NCBI RefSeq assembly: GCF_000269985.1
Contig: NC_016109.1
Span: 7,467,001-7,531,000, forward strand
Length of the DNA stretch: 64,000 nucleotides
Source of the DNA: Kitasatospora setae KM-6054
Lineage (GTDB): Bacteria > Actinomycetota > Actinomycetes > Streptomycetales > Streptomycetaceae
Reading direction: 5' to 3'
Under the pieces are notes generated by a model. It did no database searches. It saw only the letters and a list, made by a program, of their open reading frames with translations, and was not told the DNA's origin. Position 1 is the first letter of the stretch. Every line of letters starts with the position of its first letter. Shown in pieces: positions 1 to 8,219 of this stretch. The position numbers were made by a program, and so were the translations under genes.

Positions 1-1977
1 ATCCCCGGCACCCCGGACGCCGCCGGGCCGCGGCTCGCGGTGGTGGTCGGGCCGGCCGGGGTCGGGAAGACCGCGTTCACGGTCCGCTGGGCGCACTCGG
101 CCGCCGCCGGGTTCCCGGACGGGCAGCTCTTCGTCGACCTGCACGGCTACGACGAGAACGAGCGCGAGACGGCCCCCCGGGTGCTGGAGCGCTTCCTGCT
201 GGCGCTCGGCGTGCCCGGGCACCGGATCCCCGAGGACCCGGTGCTGCGCGAGGACCTGTACCGCTCGACCGTCGCCGGGCGCCGCCTGCTGGTGGTGCTC
301 GACAACGCGCAGGACTACGAGCAGGTCCGCCCGCTGCTGCCCGGCGCGCCCGGCTGCTTCACCGTGGTCACCAGCCGGGGCCGGCTCGGCCGGCTGGTGG
401 CGCAGACCGGCGCGGTGCCGCTGCGGCTGGGCGTGCTGCCCCGGGACGAGGCGGTCGAGGTGCTGGCCCGGCTGGCCGGTCCGGAGCTCGTCCGGGCCGC
501 GCCCGCGGCCGCCGCGGACCTGGCCGACCTGTGCGGCGGCCTGCCGCTGGCGCTGCGGATCTCGGCGGTCCGGCTGATCGAGGAGCCCGAGCTGCCGATC
601 GGCGAGCTGGCCGGCGAACTCGCCCCCGAGCAGGACCGGTTGGCCGGCCTCGGCCTGTTCGGCGACGACCTGACCGTCTCCGGGGCGCTCTCGCACAGCT
701 ACCGCCGCCTCACCCCCGACCAGGCCCGGCTGTTCCGGCTGTTCAGCCTGCACCCCGGCGCCGTCGTCCCGTCCGGGGCCGCCGCCACCCTGCTGGAGCC
801 CGCCGGCACCCCGCTGAGCACCGGCACGCCCGCGCCGGCCCGCCGCCTGCTGCGCTCGCTGGAGGACGTCCACCTGCTGGAGCGGCCCGCCGACGCCCCC
901 GGCGGCTACGGCATGCACGACCTGGTCCGGCTGTACGGCCGGCAGCTCGTCGCCGCCGTCGGCACCGACTGCCGCACCGCCGAGGGGGCGGAGGCCGCCG
1001 CCGCCCTCGACCGCCTCGCCGAGTGGTACATCGCGCACGCCGACGCCGCCTACCGGCTGCTCGACCCCAAGCGGCTGCGCCCGCCCACCGAGCTGGAGCT
1101 GGACTGGCGCGGCCCCGCGCCGTTCGCCGACGCCGACCAGGCCCAGCAGTGGTTCGTCCAGGAGTCCGACAACCTGCTGGCGCTGACCCGGCTGGGCGTC
1201 GCGCACCGGCGGCACCGGCTGGTCTGGCAGCTGGCGATCCTGCACTTCACCCACCTGATGCGGTCGCACCGGCTGGGCCTGCTGGCCGAGGCGCAGCGGC
1301 TCGGCGAGGAGGCGGCGCTGGCGATCGGCCACCGCCCGGCCGCCGCCGCGCTGGCCAACAACCTGGGCATCGCCTACGCGATCCGCCGCGACCGGGCCGC
1401 CGCCGGGCACCTGGAACGGGCGATCGCCGGCTACGAGGCGCTCGGCGAGCCCGGCGGCGCCGCCCGGGCCCGGCTCAACCTGGGCAACATGCACTACGAG
1501 TTCCGCGAACTGGACCGGGCCGCGCACTACCAGGAGGGCGCGGTCACCGCGGCCCGCGCGACCGGCGACGACGCGCTGCTCTACCAGTCCCTGCAGAACC
1601 TCGCCCTGGTCCGCAACGAGCAGGGCCGGCACGCGGACGCCCGGGACCTGCTGGTCGAGGCGCTGGCCGTCAGCGAGCGCACCGGCACCGAGCTCGCCGT
1701 CGCCGACACCCGGGAGAAGCTCGCCTGGGTGCTCCAGCGTCTCGGCGAGTACCAGCGGGCGTTCGACCTCAGCGAGGGCTCGCTCGCCGTCGCCCGCCGC
1801 TTCGGCGACCTGCTGATGGTCGGCCGGGCCGTCGACCAGATGGGCATGGCCCGGATCGCCCAGGGCCGGGCCGCGGAGGCCCGGGAGCACTGGGAGGAGG
1901 CGATCCGGGTCTTCACCGGGATCGGCAGCGTCGAGGCCGAGACCGTGCGCCGGAGACTCGCCGAACACTTCTCCTGA
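1..1977 (+). CDS. AfsR/SARP-like NB-ARC and TPR regulator (5' truncated)
   Basis: The frame is open from base 1, so the N-terminus lies outside the window. What remains is a STAND-type NTPase followed by TPR-like helices. The P-loop GPAGVGKTA is at about residue 18, a Walker-B-like LLVVLDNA follows at about 95, and the ARC2 motif MHD appears as YGMHDLVR near residue 305. The last ~230 residues are alanine/arginine-rich helical repeats (AALANNLGIAYAIRRD, ARLNLGNMHYEF) typical of TPRs. AfsR-family proteins normally carry an N-terminal winged-helix/BTAD DNA-binding part, and it would be upstream if present. The gene ends about 600 bp before the next gene, with no operon partner inside the window. 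Confidence 0.8.
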   Translation: MPGTPDAAGPRLAVVVGPAGVGKTAFTVRWAHSAAAGFPDGQLFVDLHGYDENERETAPRVLERFLLALGVPGHRIPEDPVLREDLYRSTVAGRRLLVVLDNAQDYEQVRPLLPGAPGCFTVVTSRGRLGRLVAQTGAVPLRLGVLPRDEAVEVLARLAGPELVRAAPAAAADLADLCGGLPLALRISAVRLIEEPELPIGELAGELAPEQDRLAGLGLFGDDLTVSGALSHSYRRLTPDQARLFRLFSLHPGAVVPSGAAATLLEPAGTPLSTGTPAPARRLLRSLEDVHLLERPADAPGGYGMHDLVRLYGRQLVAAVGTDCRTAEGAEAAAALDRLAEWYIAHADAAYRLLDPKRLRPPTELELDWRGPAPFADADQAQQWFVQESDNLLALTRLGVAHRRHRLVWQLAILHFTHLMRSHRLGLLAEAQRLGEEAALAIGHRPAAAALANNLGIAYAIRRDRAAAGHLERAIAGYEALGEPGGAARARLNLGNMHYEFRELDRAAHYQEGAVTAARATGDDALLYQSLQNLALVRNEQGRHADARDLLVEALAVSERTGTELAVADTREKLAWVLQRLGEYQRAFDLSEGSLAVARRFGDLLMVGRAVDQMGMARIAQGRAAEAREHWEEAIRVFTGIGSVEAETVRRRLAEHFS

Positions 1978-2590
1978 TCCGAGCGGAAGCCGGGGTTGCC
2001 GGGGCGGTCGGCCGGGCCGCTTCCGGATTACCGGAATCCTCATCGGACTCGTAAAGCGTTTCATTCCGACCGGATCACGAGAATCAGTCTAAGAAGGCCC
2101 GCTACTCGGATTCTCCTCATCCGCTACTCGCCCTCCGGGCCCTGTCCCACAAGGGTCGCGGCCCCGGCGAGCACGAATTCGGGGTGAGCGGGATCACTTC
2201 GCGAAATCCTTGCCCGCCCGGGTGGAATTTCGGCTAACGTTCGGGCAGCAACGGAGTCGCATTCCGGTGTTCCGGTCCGGGGGGAGCGGAACACGGGAAC
2301 GCGGTCGCCGTTGCGGCCGTACGTCGTCGCACGGGGGAGTGCTGTCGGTCACGGCGGGGGACGGAACAGGACGGCTCGAAGTCGAGCCGCCCGGGGGGAT
2401 TGCGGCGGCTCTCCTCCCACCGAACCGCGTCGAACGGCTGGTCCGGCAGCATCGTGTACGCCGTTCCGAGGGCCCGGCGGTGGGGAGCTTTCCCACCGCC
2501 GGGCCCTCGATCCTTCACGGGACGGGCCGGTCAGTGACAGGCCGACCAGTGACGGGCCCGCGACTGACGGGACCGCCGCCGACGGGCGCG
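1978..2590. other. 613-bp gene-poor region
   Basis: No convincing gene lies here; the short open frames lack ribosome sites and codon bias. The stretch is less GC-rich than its surroundings around 2040-2250. It holds a weak inverted repeat (GAGAATC 2079-2085 / GATTCTC 2109-2115), a strong hairpin at 2467-2509 and the 15-bp tandem repeats at 2521-2595. Confidence 0.6.
2467..2509 (-). terminator. 18-bp stem hairpin downstream of the RecD-like gene
   Basis: Bases 2467-2484 pair perfectly with 2492-2509 around a 7-base loop. It lies about 80 bp past the stop of the minus-strand gene and has no T-run, which is usual for high-GC actinobacterial terminators. It could serve either strand. Confidence 0.55.
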
Positions 2591-2595
2591 CTACT
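2521..2595. repeat. Five tandem copies of a 15-bp unit
   Basis: The units begin at 2521, 2536, 2551, 2566 and 2581, each starting GACGGG (GACAGG in the second) and diverging in the last bases (for example GACGGGCCGGTCAGT, GACAGGCCGACCAGT). The fifth copy overlaps the stop codon (2591-2593) of the minus-strand RecD-like gene, so the array forms that gene's 3' edge. Confidence 0.75.
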
Positions 2596-4858
2596 GCGTG
2601 CTGAGGACCGACCGCAGCCGGGTGGTGCGGGCCGTCGCGGGCCGCTCCGCGACCGCCTGGGCGAGCGCCGGGCCGGCCGCGTGCACCACCGACAGGTGCC
2701 GCTCGGCGCGGCCGAACGCCGCGTACACCCACTGCCTGGTCAGCTGCCCGGCCGCCTCCGGGGGCAGCACCACGACCACCGCCGGCCAGCGCCGCCCGAC
2801 CGCCTGGTGGGCCGTCACCGCCCAGCCGTGGCGCAGCTTCCGGGCCTGCGCGGGGGAGAGCGTGATCCGGCCGCCGTCGGCGAGCTCCACGTGCAGGCCG
2901 CTCGCGTCGCCGTCCAGCACCCGGCCGGGCAGGTTGACGCCCAGCGCGGGGGAGTGCACCACCCGGTCGCCCGGGTCGAAGCCGCCGAACCGGCCGGGGC
3001 CGGGGTTCAGCCGGGCCTTGGCGGCGGCGTTCAGCGCCCGGGTGCCGGCCGGGCCGGCGTGGCCCGGGGTCAGCAGCACGGTCTGCTCGGGCGGGACGGA
3101 CAGCGCGCGCGGGATCGAGTCGGTCAGCAGCTGGACGGCCCGGTGCACGGCCTCGCCGCCGTCCTGCGCGGTGAGGATCACCACCTCCTTGTCCGGGGCG
3201 TCCACCGGCAGCAGCTCGCCGACGCCGACCCCGGAGACCAGCTCGCCGATCGGCCCGGGGTCGGGCGTCCGGGAGGCCACCGCCGGGCAGGCCCTGGCGG
3301 CCCGCAGGTCGGCGAAGAACCGGCCGGGACCGGCCGACCACAGGCCCTCCGGGTCGCCGGACAGCACCAGCCGGGCACCGTCCGGGACGGCCTCCAGCAG
3401 CGTCGCGGCGGTCTCCACGTCCAGCAGCGGGGCGTCCAGCACCACCAGCACGTCCAGTTCGAGGGTGCCGTCCACCGCGCGCGGCACGTCGGCGCCGTAC
3501 AGCAGGTCGGCCAGCGTGCCGATCCGCCCGGCGGCCGGGGAGCCCGCGGGCAGCAGCGCCGCCAGCGCGTCCCGCCCCTGGCCGGTCCAGGTCGCCGCCC
3601 AGGCCCGCAGGCCGAGACCGGCGGCGGCGTGCAGCAGCGCGGCCGGCTCGGCCCGGGCCGCCTCGCCGCCGGTGTGCAGCACCAGGCCCGCCCCGGCCGC
3701 CGCCCGGACCAGCTCCTGCGCCGCGCGCGGCACGGCCGCCGCGGCCGCCGCCCAGGCGCCCGGACCGGGCGCGCCCTCCCGGTCCCCGGATCCGCCGTCC
3801 CCGGTTTCCCCGTCCCCGGATCCGCCGTCCCCGGCTTCGCCGTCGTCGCCGGGGGAGAAGGTGGAGAGCAGCCGGACCAGGCCCTCGCCCAGGCTCTCCT
3901 CCGCCAGCGCCAGCCGCTCCAGGGCCAGCATGGTGCGGACCGGCGGCTCCTCGTCCTCGTCGTGGCTGCCGGGCGGCAGCGGCAGCTCCTCCTGGAACGG
4001 CATCACCCGCCCGTCCTCCAGCACCGCCTGCAGCGCGCCCTCCGGGTCCGGCACGTGCCGGGCGCGCAGCGCGTCGGCGACCTCGCCGAGCTCCTGTGCC
4101 GAGTGCCCGTGCAGCGCGGCTTGCTCCAGCAGCCAGCCGACCAGCGCCTGGGCCCGGCGCGGGTCGTCCGGCCGGGCGGCGGGGCCGAGCAGGCCCTTGG
4201 CGAAGCCGTCCGCGTGCTCGGGACGCACCCCGGGCAGTGACAGCACCGCCCACGGGTCCTCCCCCAGCTGCTCGGCCGCGCCCTCGCCGAACACCCCGAG
4301 CGCCTCGGCCGCCAGCTCGGCGGGCGCCCCGCCCGCCGCCAGCACCTCGCCGACGGCGGCCAGCGCGGCCCGCCGCTGCGCGTCGTCCAGCGGCACCTCG
4401 GCGCGCGCGGCGGCGGCAGCCGGCCGACGGACCGGGCGCTCGACGCGCCGCTCGGACGGCTCGGCCGGCCCGGACGATGCGTCAGCAGCGGTCCCGACGG
4501 CCTCGCCGCCCTCCGAGGCGGGCTCTTCGACCGCCGCAGCCCCTTCAGCCGCATCGGACGGCTCGGACCGCTCGGACGGCTCGTCAGGGGTCGCCAGGTC
4601 GACCTCCCGTGGCGGGCGGGGCGGGGCGACGATGTCGTTCGCGTTGATCGCGCCGATCGCCTTGGCGAGCGCGGCCACCGCGGCGGCGCGCTGCTCGCCG
4701 GTGAGCGGCGGGTCAGCGGGCCGTCCGGCGCCGCCGTCCGGGGCGGCGGCCGGGCCCTGCGGGGCGGCGGGGCCCTCCGGGGTGCCCGTCGGCTCCGCCG
4801 GGCGCTCGGCGCGGCTCTCGGCCTGGCTCTCGGCCGGGTTCTCCTCGGGGGTGGTCAT
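2591..4858 (-). CDS. RecD2-like helix-hairpin-helix protein with degenerate helicase motifs
   Basis: This 755-residue protein has an acidic, proline/alanine-rich first ~150 residues, then a helix-hairpin-helix segment (PWAVLSLPGVRPEHADGFA, about 195-215) like that of RecD2. An SF1-helicase-like fold follows. The usual P-loop position reads LVLHTGGEAARAEPAALL, lacking GKT. The Walker B place reads VVLDAPLLD instead of DEA. The C-terminal motifs read TAHQAVGRRWPAVVVVLP and YAAFGRAERHLSVV where RecD2 has TVHKSQGSE and TRAK/R. The fold is clear, but ATP hydrolysis looks doubtful. ATG start, AAGGAG upstream. It follows the aldo/keto reductase by 30 bp on the same strand and is probably co-transcribed. 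Confidence 0.75.
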   Translation of the reverse strand: MTTPEENPAESQAESRAERPAEPTGTPEGPAAPQGPAAAPDGGAGRPADPPLTGEQRAAAVAALAKAIGAINANDIVAPPRPPREVDLATPDEPSERSEPSDAAEGAAAVEEPASEGGEAVGTAADASSGPAEPSERRVERPVRRPAAAAARAEVPLDDAQRRAALAAVGEVLAAGGAPAELAAEALGVFGEGAAEQLGEDPWAVLSLPGVRPEHADGFAKGLLGPAARPDDPRRAQALVGWLLEQAALHGHSAQELGEVADALRARHVPDPEGALQAVLEDGRVMPFQEELPLPPGSHDEDEEPPVRTMLALERLALAEESLGEGLVRLLSTFSPGDDGEAGDGGSGDGETGDGGSGDREGAPGPGAWAAAAAAVPRAAQELVRAAAGAGLVLHTGGEAARAEPAALLHAAAGLGLRAWAATWTGQGRDALAALLPAGSPAAGRIGTLADLLYGADVPRAVDGTLELDVLVVLDAPLLDVETAATLLEAVPDGARLVLSGDPEGLWSAGPGRFFADLRAARACPAVASRTPDPGPIGELVSGVGVGELLPVDAPDKEVVILTAQDGGEAVHRAVQLLTDSIPRALSVPPEQTVLLTPGHAGPAGTRALNAAAKARLNPGPGRFGGFDPGDRVVHSPALGVNLPGRVLDGDASGLHVELADGGRITLSPAQARKLRHGWAVTAHQAVGRRWPAVVVVLPPEAAGQLTRQWVYAAFGRAERHLSVVHAAGPALAQAVAERPATARTTRLRSVLSTQ

Positions 4859-4888
4859 CGCGGGAAGGCTCCTTCGACGGGCGGGCGG

Positions 4889-5866
4889 TCACAGCTCCGT
4901 CCAGCCCTGGTCCGGGTAGCGGTGCACCGGGGCCGACACGTCGTCCAGTGCAGCGCGGATCTCACCCGGAAGCGTAAGGGCCTCGACCGACAGCGATGAC
5001 TGCAGTTGGGCGGAGGTGCGGGCGCCCAGCAGGGTGGCCGACACGCCGGGGCGGTCGCGGACCCAGGCGAGCGCGACCTTCAGCGGGGTGGAGGCGAGGC
5101 CGTCGGCGGCGGTGGCGAGCGCGTCCACGATCCGCCGGGAGGTCTCGCCCAGGTAGGGCTGGACCGGTCCGGCGGGGTGCGGGGAGGAGCCGCGCGACTC
5201 GGGCGGCACGCCGTGCCGGTACTTGCCGGTCAGCACGCCCCGGCCGAGCGGTGAGCGGGCCAGCAGGCCGATCCCGGCGTCCAGCGCGGCGGGCAGTGCC
5301 TCGCGTTCGATGCCGCGCTGCAGCAGCGAGTACTCCAGCTGGACGGAGGCCAGCGGGGTGGCGCCGGGCAGCGCGTGCTGCCGGGCGGCGGCCTTCGCCA
5401 GCTGCCAGCCGCTGTACTGGCAGAGTCCGACGTACCGGGCCCGGCCGGAGGAGACCGCCAGGTCGAGGGCGTGCAGGGTCTCCTCGGCGGGGGTGGCCGG
5501 GTCGTGCGCGTGCACCTGCCACAGGTCGACGTGGTCGGTGTTCAGCCGGCGCAGCGAGCCGTCCAGCGCGTCCAGCAGGTGGCCGCGGGAGGTGTCGGGG
5601 CGGGGCGAGCCGGGCAGTGCGCCCGCCTTGGTGGCGATCACCAGTTCGGATCGCGGGACCAGGCCGTCCGTCAGCCGGGACAGCAGGTACTCGGCGCCGC
5701 CGTCCGCGTACACGTCGGCGGTGTCGACCAGGGAGCCGCCGGCGTCCACGAACGCCTTCAGCTGTTCGGCGGCCTCGTGCTCGTCGGTCTCCCGGCCCCA
5801 GGTGAGGGTGCCCAGGGCCAGCCGGGAGACCCGCAGGCCGGTCCGGCCGAGCAGTCGCTGTTCCAT
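4889..5866 (-). CDS. Aldo/keto reductase
   Basis: A 325-residue NADPH-dependent oxidoreductase of the AKR superfamily, probably acting on aldehydes or ketones in the cytoplasm; the substrate cannot be read from sequence. The catalytic tetrad is visible: Asp48 and Tyr53 in DTADVY, Lys80 in ATKAG and His119 in QVHAHD. The C-terminal part carries a typical cofactor-binding segment (SATLLGARTSAQL). The start is the ATG at 5864-5866, preceded by GGAGG at a 6-base spacing; an in-frame GTG five codons upstream lacks its own site. It is divergent from the LLM oxidoreductase and leads into the RecD-like gene. Confidence 0.85.
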   Translation of the reverse strand: MEQRLLGRTGLRVSRLALGTLTWGRETDEHEAAEQLKAFVDAGGSLVDTADVYADGGAEYLLSRLTDGLVPRSELVIATKAGALPGSPRPDTSRGHLLDALDGSLRRLNTDHVDLWQVHAHDPATPAEETLHALDLAVSSGRARYVGLCQYSGWQLAKAAARQHALPGATPLASVQLEYSLLQRGIEREALPAALDAGIGLLARSPLGRGVLTGKYRHGVPPESRGSSPHPAGPVQPYLGETSRRIVDALATAADGLASTPLKVALAWVRDRPGVSATLLGARTSAQLQSSLSVEALTLPGEIRAALDDVSAPVHRYPDQGWTEL

Positions 5867-5909
5867 CGCGCCCTCCGTCACGCCCGCTGTGCCAACCGTG
5901 ATGGCGCAG

Positions 5910-5931
5910 GTGGGGGGCGGTCTCCCCCCAC
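5910..5931 (-). other. Hairpin in the leader of the aldo/keto reductase
   Basis: GTGGGGGG (5910-5917) pairs with CCCCCCAC (5924-5931) around a 6-base loop, about 45 bp upstream of the minus-strand start codon. It may be a leader structure; function unknown. Confidence 0.35.
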
Positions 5932-6096
5932 GTGCTGTGAGGGTAGCGGCGAAACCCGCCGGGGCCCGGGATCACCCGCGCGCCGCGCCGCCGCGCGCGT
6001 CCCGGTGTGACCGGCACCACCCCTACCGCTCAGTAGCATGACCTCCGGCCGGGCGGCTACGCTCACCGGCAGCACCCGACTGGAAGGCTTGGGCAC

Positions 6097-7143
6097 ATGC
6101 GACTCGGGATCAACCTCGGCTACTGGGGACTCGGCCTGGACGCCGACAACATCGCGGTCGCCCAGGAGGCCGACCGCCTCGGCTACGCGGTCTGCTGGGC
6201 CGCCGAGGCGTACGGCTCGGACGCCGCCACCGTCCTCTCCTACGTCGCCGCGAAGACCGAGCGGATCGACGTCGGCTCCGCCATCTTCCAGATCCCGGCC
6301 CGCACCCCGGCGATGACCGCGATGACCGCCGCCACCCTGGACACCCTCTCCGGCGGCCGCTTCCGGCTCGGCCTCGGCGTCTCCGGGCCGCAGGTCTCCG
6401 AGGGCTGGTACGGCGTCCGCTTCGACAAGCCGCTGGCCCGCACCCGCGAGTACGTGGAGATCATCCGCAAGGCGATGTCCCGCGAGCGCCTGGTGCACGA
6501 GGGCGCCAACTGGACGCTCCCGCTGCCCGGCGGCCCCGGCAAGCCGCTCAAGCTCACCGTCCACCCGGTCCGCGAGCACCTCCCGCTGTACATCGCCTCG
6601 ATGGGCCCGAAGAACCTCGAACTCACCGGCGAGATCGCCGACGGCTGGCTCGGCCTCTTCTTCGCCCCCGAGCACGCCGCCCTCTCCACCGACGCCCTCG
6701 CCGCCGGCCGCGCCAAGGCCGGGCGCACCCTCGACGGCTTCGACCTCTGCCCCACCGTCAACATCGCCGTCGGCGAGGACGTCCGGGCCGCCGCCGACAC
6801 CCTGCGCGACTACACCGCCCTCTACCTCGGCGGCATGGGCAGCAAGGAGAAGAACTTCTACAGCCAACTCGCCCGCCGGATGGGCTTCGAGCAGGCCGCC
6901 GACCAGGTCCAGACCCACTACCTGGCCCGCGACAAGGCCGCCGCCGCGGCCGCCGTCCCGCACGAGTTCATCGACGCCACCTCGCTCCTCGGCGACACCG
7001 CCCGGATCGCCGACCGCATGCAGGCCTACGCCGCCGCCGGCGTCACCACCCTGACCCTCGCCCCGGCCGGCTGGACCCTCGACGAGCGCATCGCCGGCCT
7101 GCGCACCGGCGTCGAGGCACTGGAACGCGCCGGGCTGGCGTAG
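6097..7143 (+). CDS. LLM-class F420-dependent oxidoreductase
   Basis: A 348-residue luciferase-like TIM-barrel protein, expected to use reduced F420 (or FMN) for hydride transfer in the cytoplasm. The N-terminal strand MRLGINLGYWG, the ASSR/ALDTLSGGRFRLGLGVSGPQV region (~85-105) and the C-terminal EFIDATSLLGDTARIADRMQAY segment are characteristic of the family. ATG start with GGAAGG about 9 bases upstream. It stands alone on the plus strand, divergent from the aldo/keto reductase, and a palindromic hairpin follows directly. Substrate unknown. Confidence 0.85.
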   Translation: MRLGINLGYWGLGLDADNIAVAQEADRLGYAVCWAAEAYGSDAATVLSYVAAKTERIDVGSAIFQIPARTPAMTAMTAATLDTLSGGRFRLGLGVSGPQVSEGWYGVRFDKPLARTREYVEIIRKAMSRERLVHEGANWTLPLPGGPGKPLKLTVHPVREHLPLYIASMGPKNLELTGEIADGWLGLFFAPEHAALSTDALAAGRAKAGRTLDGFDLCPTVNIAVGEDVRAAADTLRDYTALYLGGMGSKEKNFYSQLARRMGFEQAADQVQTHYLARDKAAAAAAVPHEFIDATSLLGDTARIADRMQAYAAAGVTTLTLAPAGWTLDERIAGLRTGVEALERAGLA

Positions 7144-7153
7144 CGGCCGGGCC

Positions 7154-7173
7154 CGTCGCCGGGCCCGGCGACG
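7154..7173 (+). terminator. Palindromic hairpin after the LLM oxidoreductase
   Basis: A perfect 20-bp palindrome (10 bases each side) starts 10 bp after the stop codon. It is a likely terminator, without a T-run. Confidence 0.5.
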
Positions 7174-7292
7174 GACCCGTTGGTGGGCCCCGCTGGTGCC
7201 TCGGTCGAGGGCCCCGACGGGCTTCCCCCCGGCGGGGTCCGACTGATCGCGGCGGCCGTGATTGCCCGCTGGCCGAAGGTGGTAGGTAGTGG

Positions 7293-7309
7293 CTTGAACA
7301 CTCAAGTGT
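7293..7309 (+). promoter_or_regulatory. Palindrome upstream of the amyloid-motif gene
   Basis: CTTGA-ACAC-TCAAG (7293-7306) overlaps a second inverted pair ACACT/AGTGT (7298-7309), 28 bp before the ATG at 7334. It looks like an operator. The right half resembles half of the HspR box (CTTGAGT-N7-ACTCAAG), but the spacing does not fit a full site. Confidence 0.45.
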
Positions 7310-7333
7310 GATGATCGGTCAGGGGGGAACCCG

Positions 7334-7729
7334 ATGGATCCGCAACTACTGAACGAGATCGTCCCGCTGCTCGCCTCGGTCGCCGGCGGCGCGGCCACCG
7401 AGGTCGGCCGGGGGGCCGCCGAGAGCTCCGTCGCCCGGGTGCGCGAGCTGGTGCGCCGCTGGCGGGCGCGGGGGAGCGCCGAGCCGGAGCAGCAGGCCCC
7501 GCCGGAGCGGCAGGAGCAGGTGCGGGCGCTGCTGCTGGCGGCGCTGGACGAGGACCCGGCGCTGCGGGAGGAGCTGGCGGGACTGCTCGCGCCGGGCCCC
7601 AAGAACCGGACGAGCGTCACCAGTTCCAGCGGTGTGGTCATCGGCGGTGACAACCACGGGCCCATCACGCTGAACGGGCCGGGCGCGGGAAATTTCCACC
7701 AGCACCTCCACCGGGGGGACGGCGGCTAG
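7334..7729 (+). CDS. Small protein with amyloid-like C-terminal motif
   Basis: A 131-residue protein with no domain I can name. The N-terminal ~50 residues are an amphipathic helical region ending in RELVRRWRARG, followed by an acidic helical stretch (QVRALLLAALDEDPALREELAGLL). Near the C-terminus, SSSGVVIGGDNHGPITLN resembles the short Gly/Asn/hydrophobic amyloid signalling motifs (RHIM or BASS-like) seen at the ends of actinobacterial conflict and signalling proteins; this is an inference. ATG start with an AGGGGGG site 7 bases upstream. It ends within a G6 run, immediately followed in the -1 frame by a transmembrane segment. The two ORFs may be one gene. Confidence 0.6.
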   Translation: MDPQLLNEIVPLLASVAGGAATEVGRGAAESSVARVRELVRRWRARGSAEPEQQAPPERQEQVRALLLAALDEDPALREELAGLLAPGPKNRTSVTSSSGVVIGGDNHGPITLNGPGAGNFHQHLHRGDGG

Positions 7730-7782
7730 CCCGTCGGGCCGTCCTGTCCGTCGCGGTCCTGGGGGCGCTCGGCCTGGTCGTC

Positions 7783-8205
7783 GTGATCGGTGTCCGGGCG
7801 CTCCCGTCGCAGCACCCGTCCCGGACGCCGCAGGGCCGCGCCGACGTCCGGCTGGGCGAGGGCAGGTGGGGCGGCGGCGGCAACAGGGGCGTGCGGCCCG
7901 GCGACCAGCGGACCTTCGGCTTCGACAGCACCGAGTCGCGCGCGTACCTGGTGCTCACCCTGGGCGTGCTCAGCGAGCGGGCCGGTGACGCGGCCTGCCG
8001 GCCCGGCGCGGAGCTGACCGTCGCCGCGACGTCCGGGACGATCGCGCCGGTGGTCGCCAAGGACGGGCGGCCGGTGGTCATCGCCCTCCCCGCGACCCTG
8101 CCCCGGGAGTTCCGGCTGACCCTGGCCGACTACGACAACTGCCTGATCGACGTCTTCGTCAACGACGCGGTCCTCACCGACAACGACCCCAGCGGCACCC
8201 GCTGA
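7783..8205 (+). CDS. Membrane-anchored extracellular protein, probably frameshifted from the preceding ORF
   Basis: The first conventional start in this frame is the GTG at 7783 (140 residues), but it has no ribosome site and cuts a hydrophobic helix in half. The frame is open back to 7651 and encodes RRLARRAVLSVAVLGALG directly before VVVIGVR. That is a perfect positive-inside membrane helix with no ATG, GTG or TTG ahead of it. One extra G in the run 7713-7718, or a -1 ribosomal shift there, would fuse it to the upstream protein. The extracellular part (FGFDSTESRAYLVLTLGV ... DYDNCLIDVFVND) looks beta-rich with two cysteines. No family recognised. Confidence 0.5.
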   Translation: MIGVRALPSQHPSRTPQGRADVRLGEGRWGGGGNRGVRPGDQRTFGFDSTESRAYLVLTLGVLSERAGDAACRPGAELTVAATSGTIAPVVAKDGRPVVIALPATLPREFRLTLADYDNCLIDVFVNDAVLTDNDPSGTR

Positions 8206-8219
8206 ACGAAGGAGCCCCC

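Noticed and set aside
1996-2187. 63-codon ORF after the AfsR-like gene
   Set aside because: No ribosome site, atypical codon use and no recognisable sequence.
7293-7309. HspR (HAIR) operator
   Set aside because: Only one half resembles the HAIR consensus, and the spacing (4 rather than 7) is wrong.
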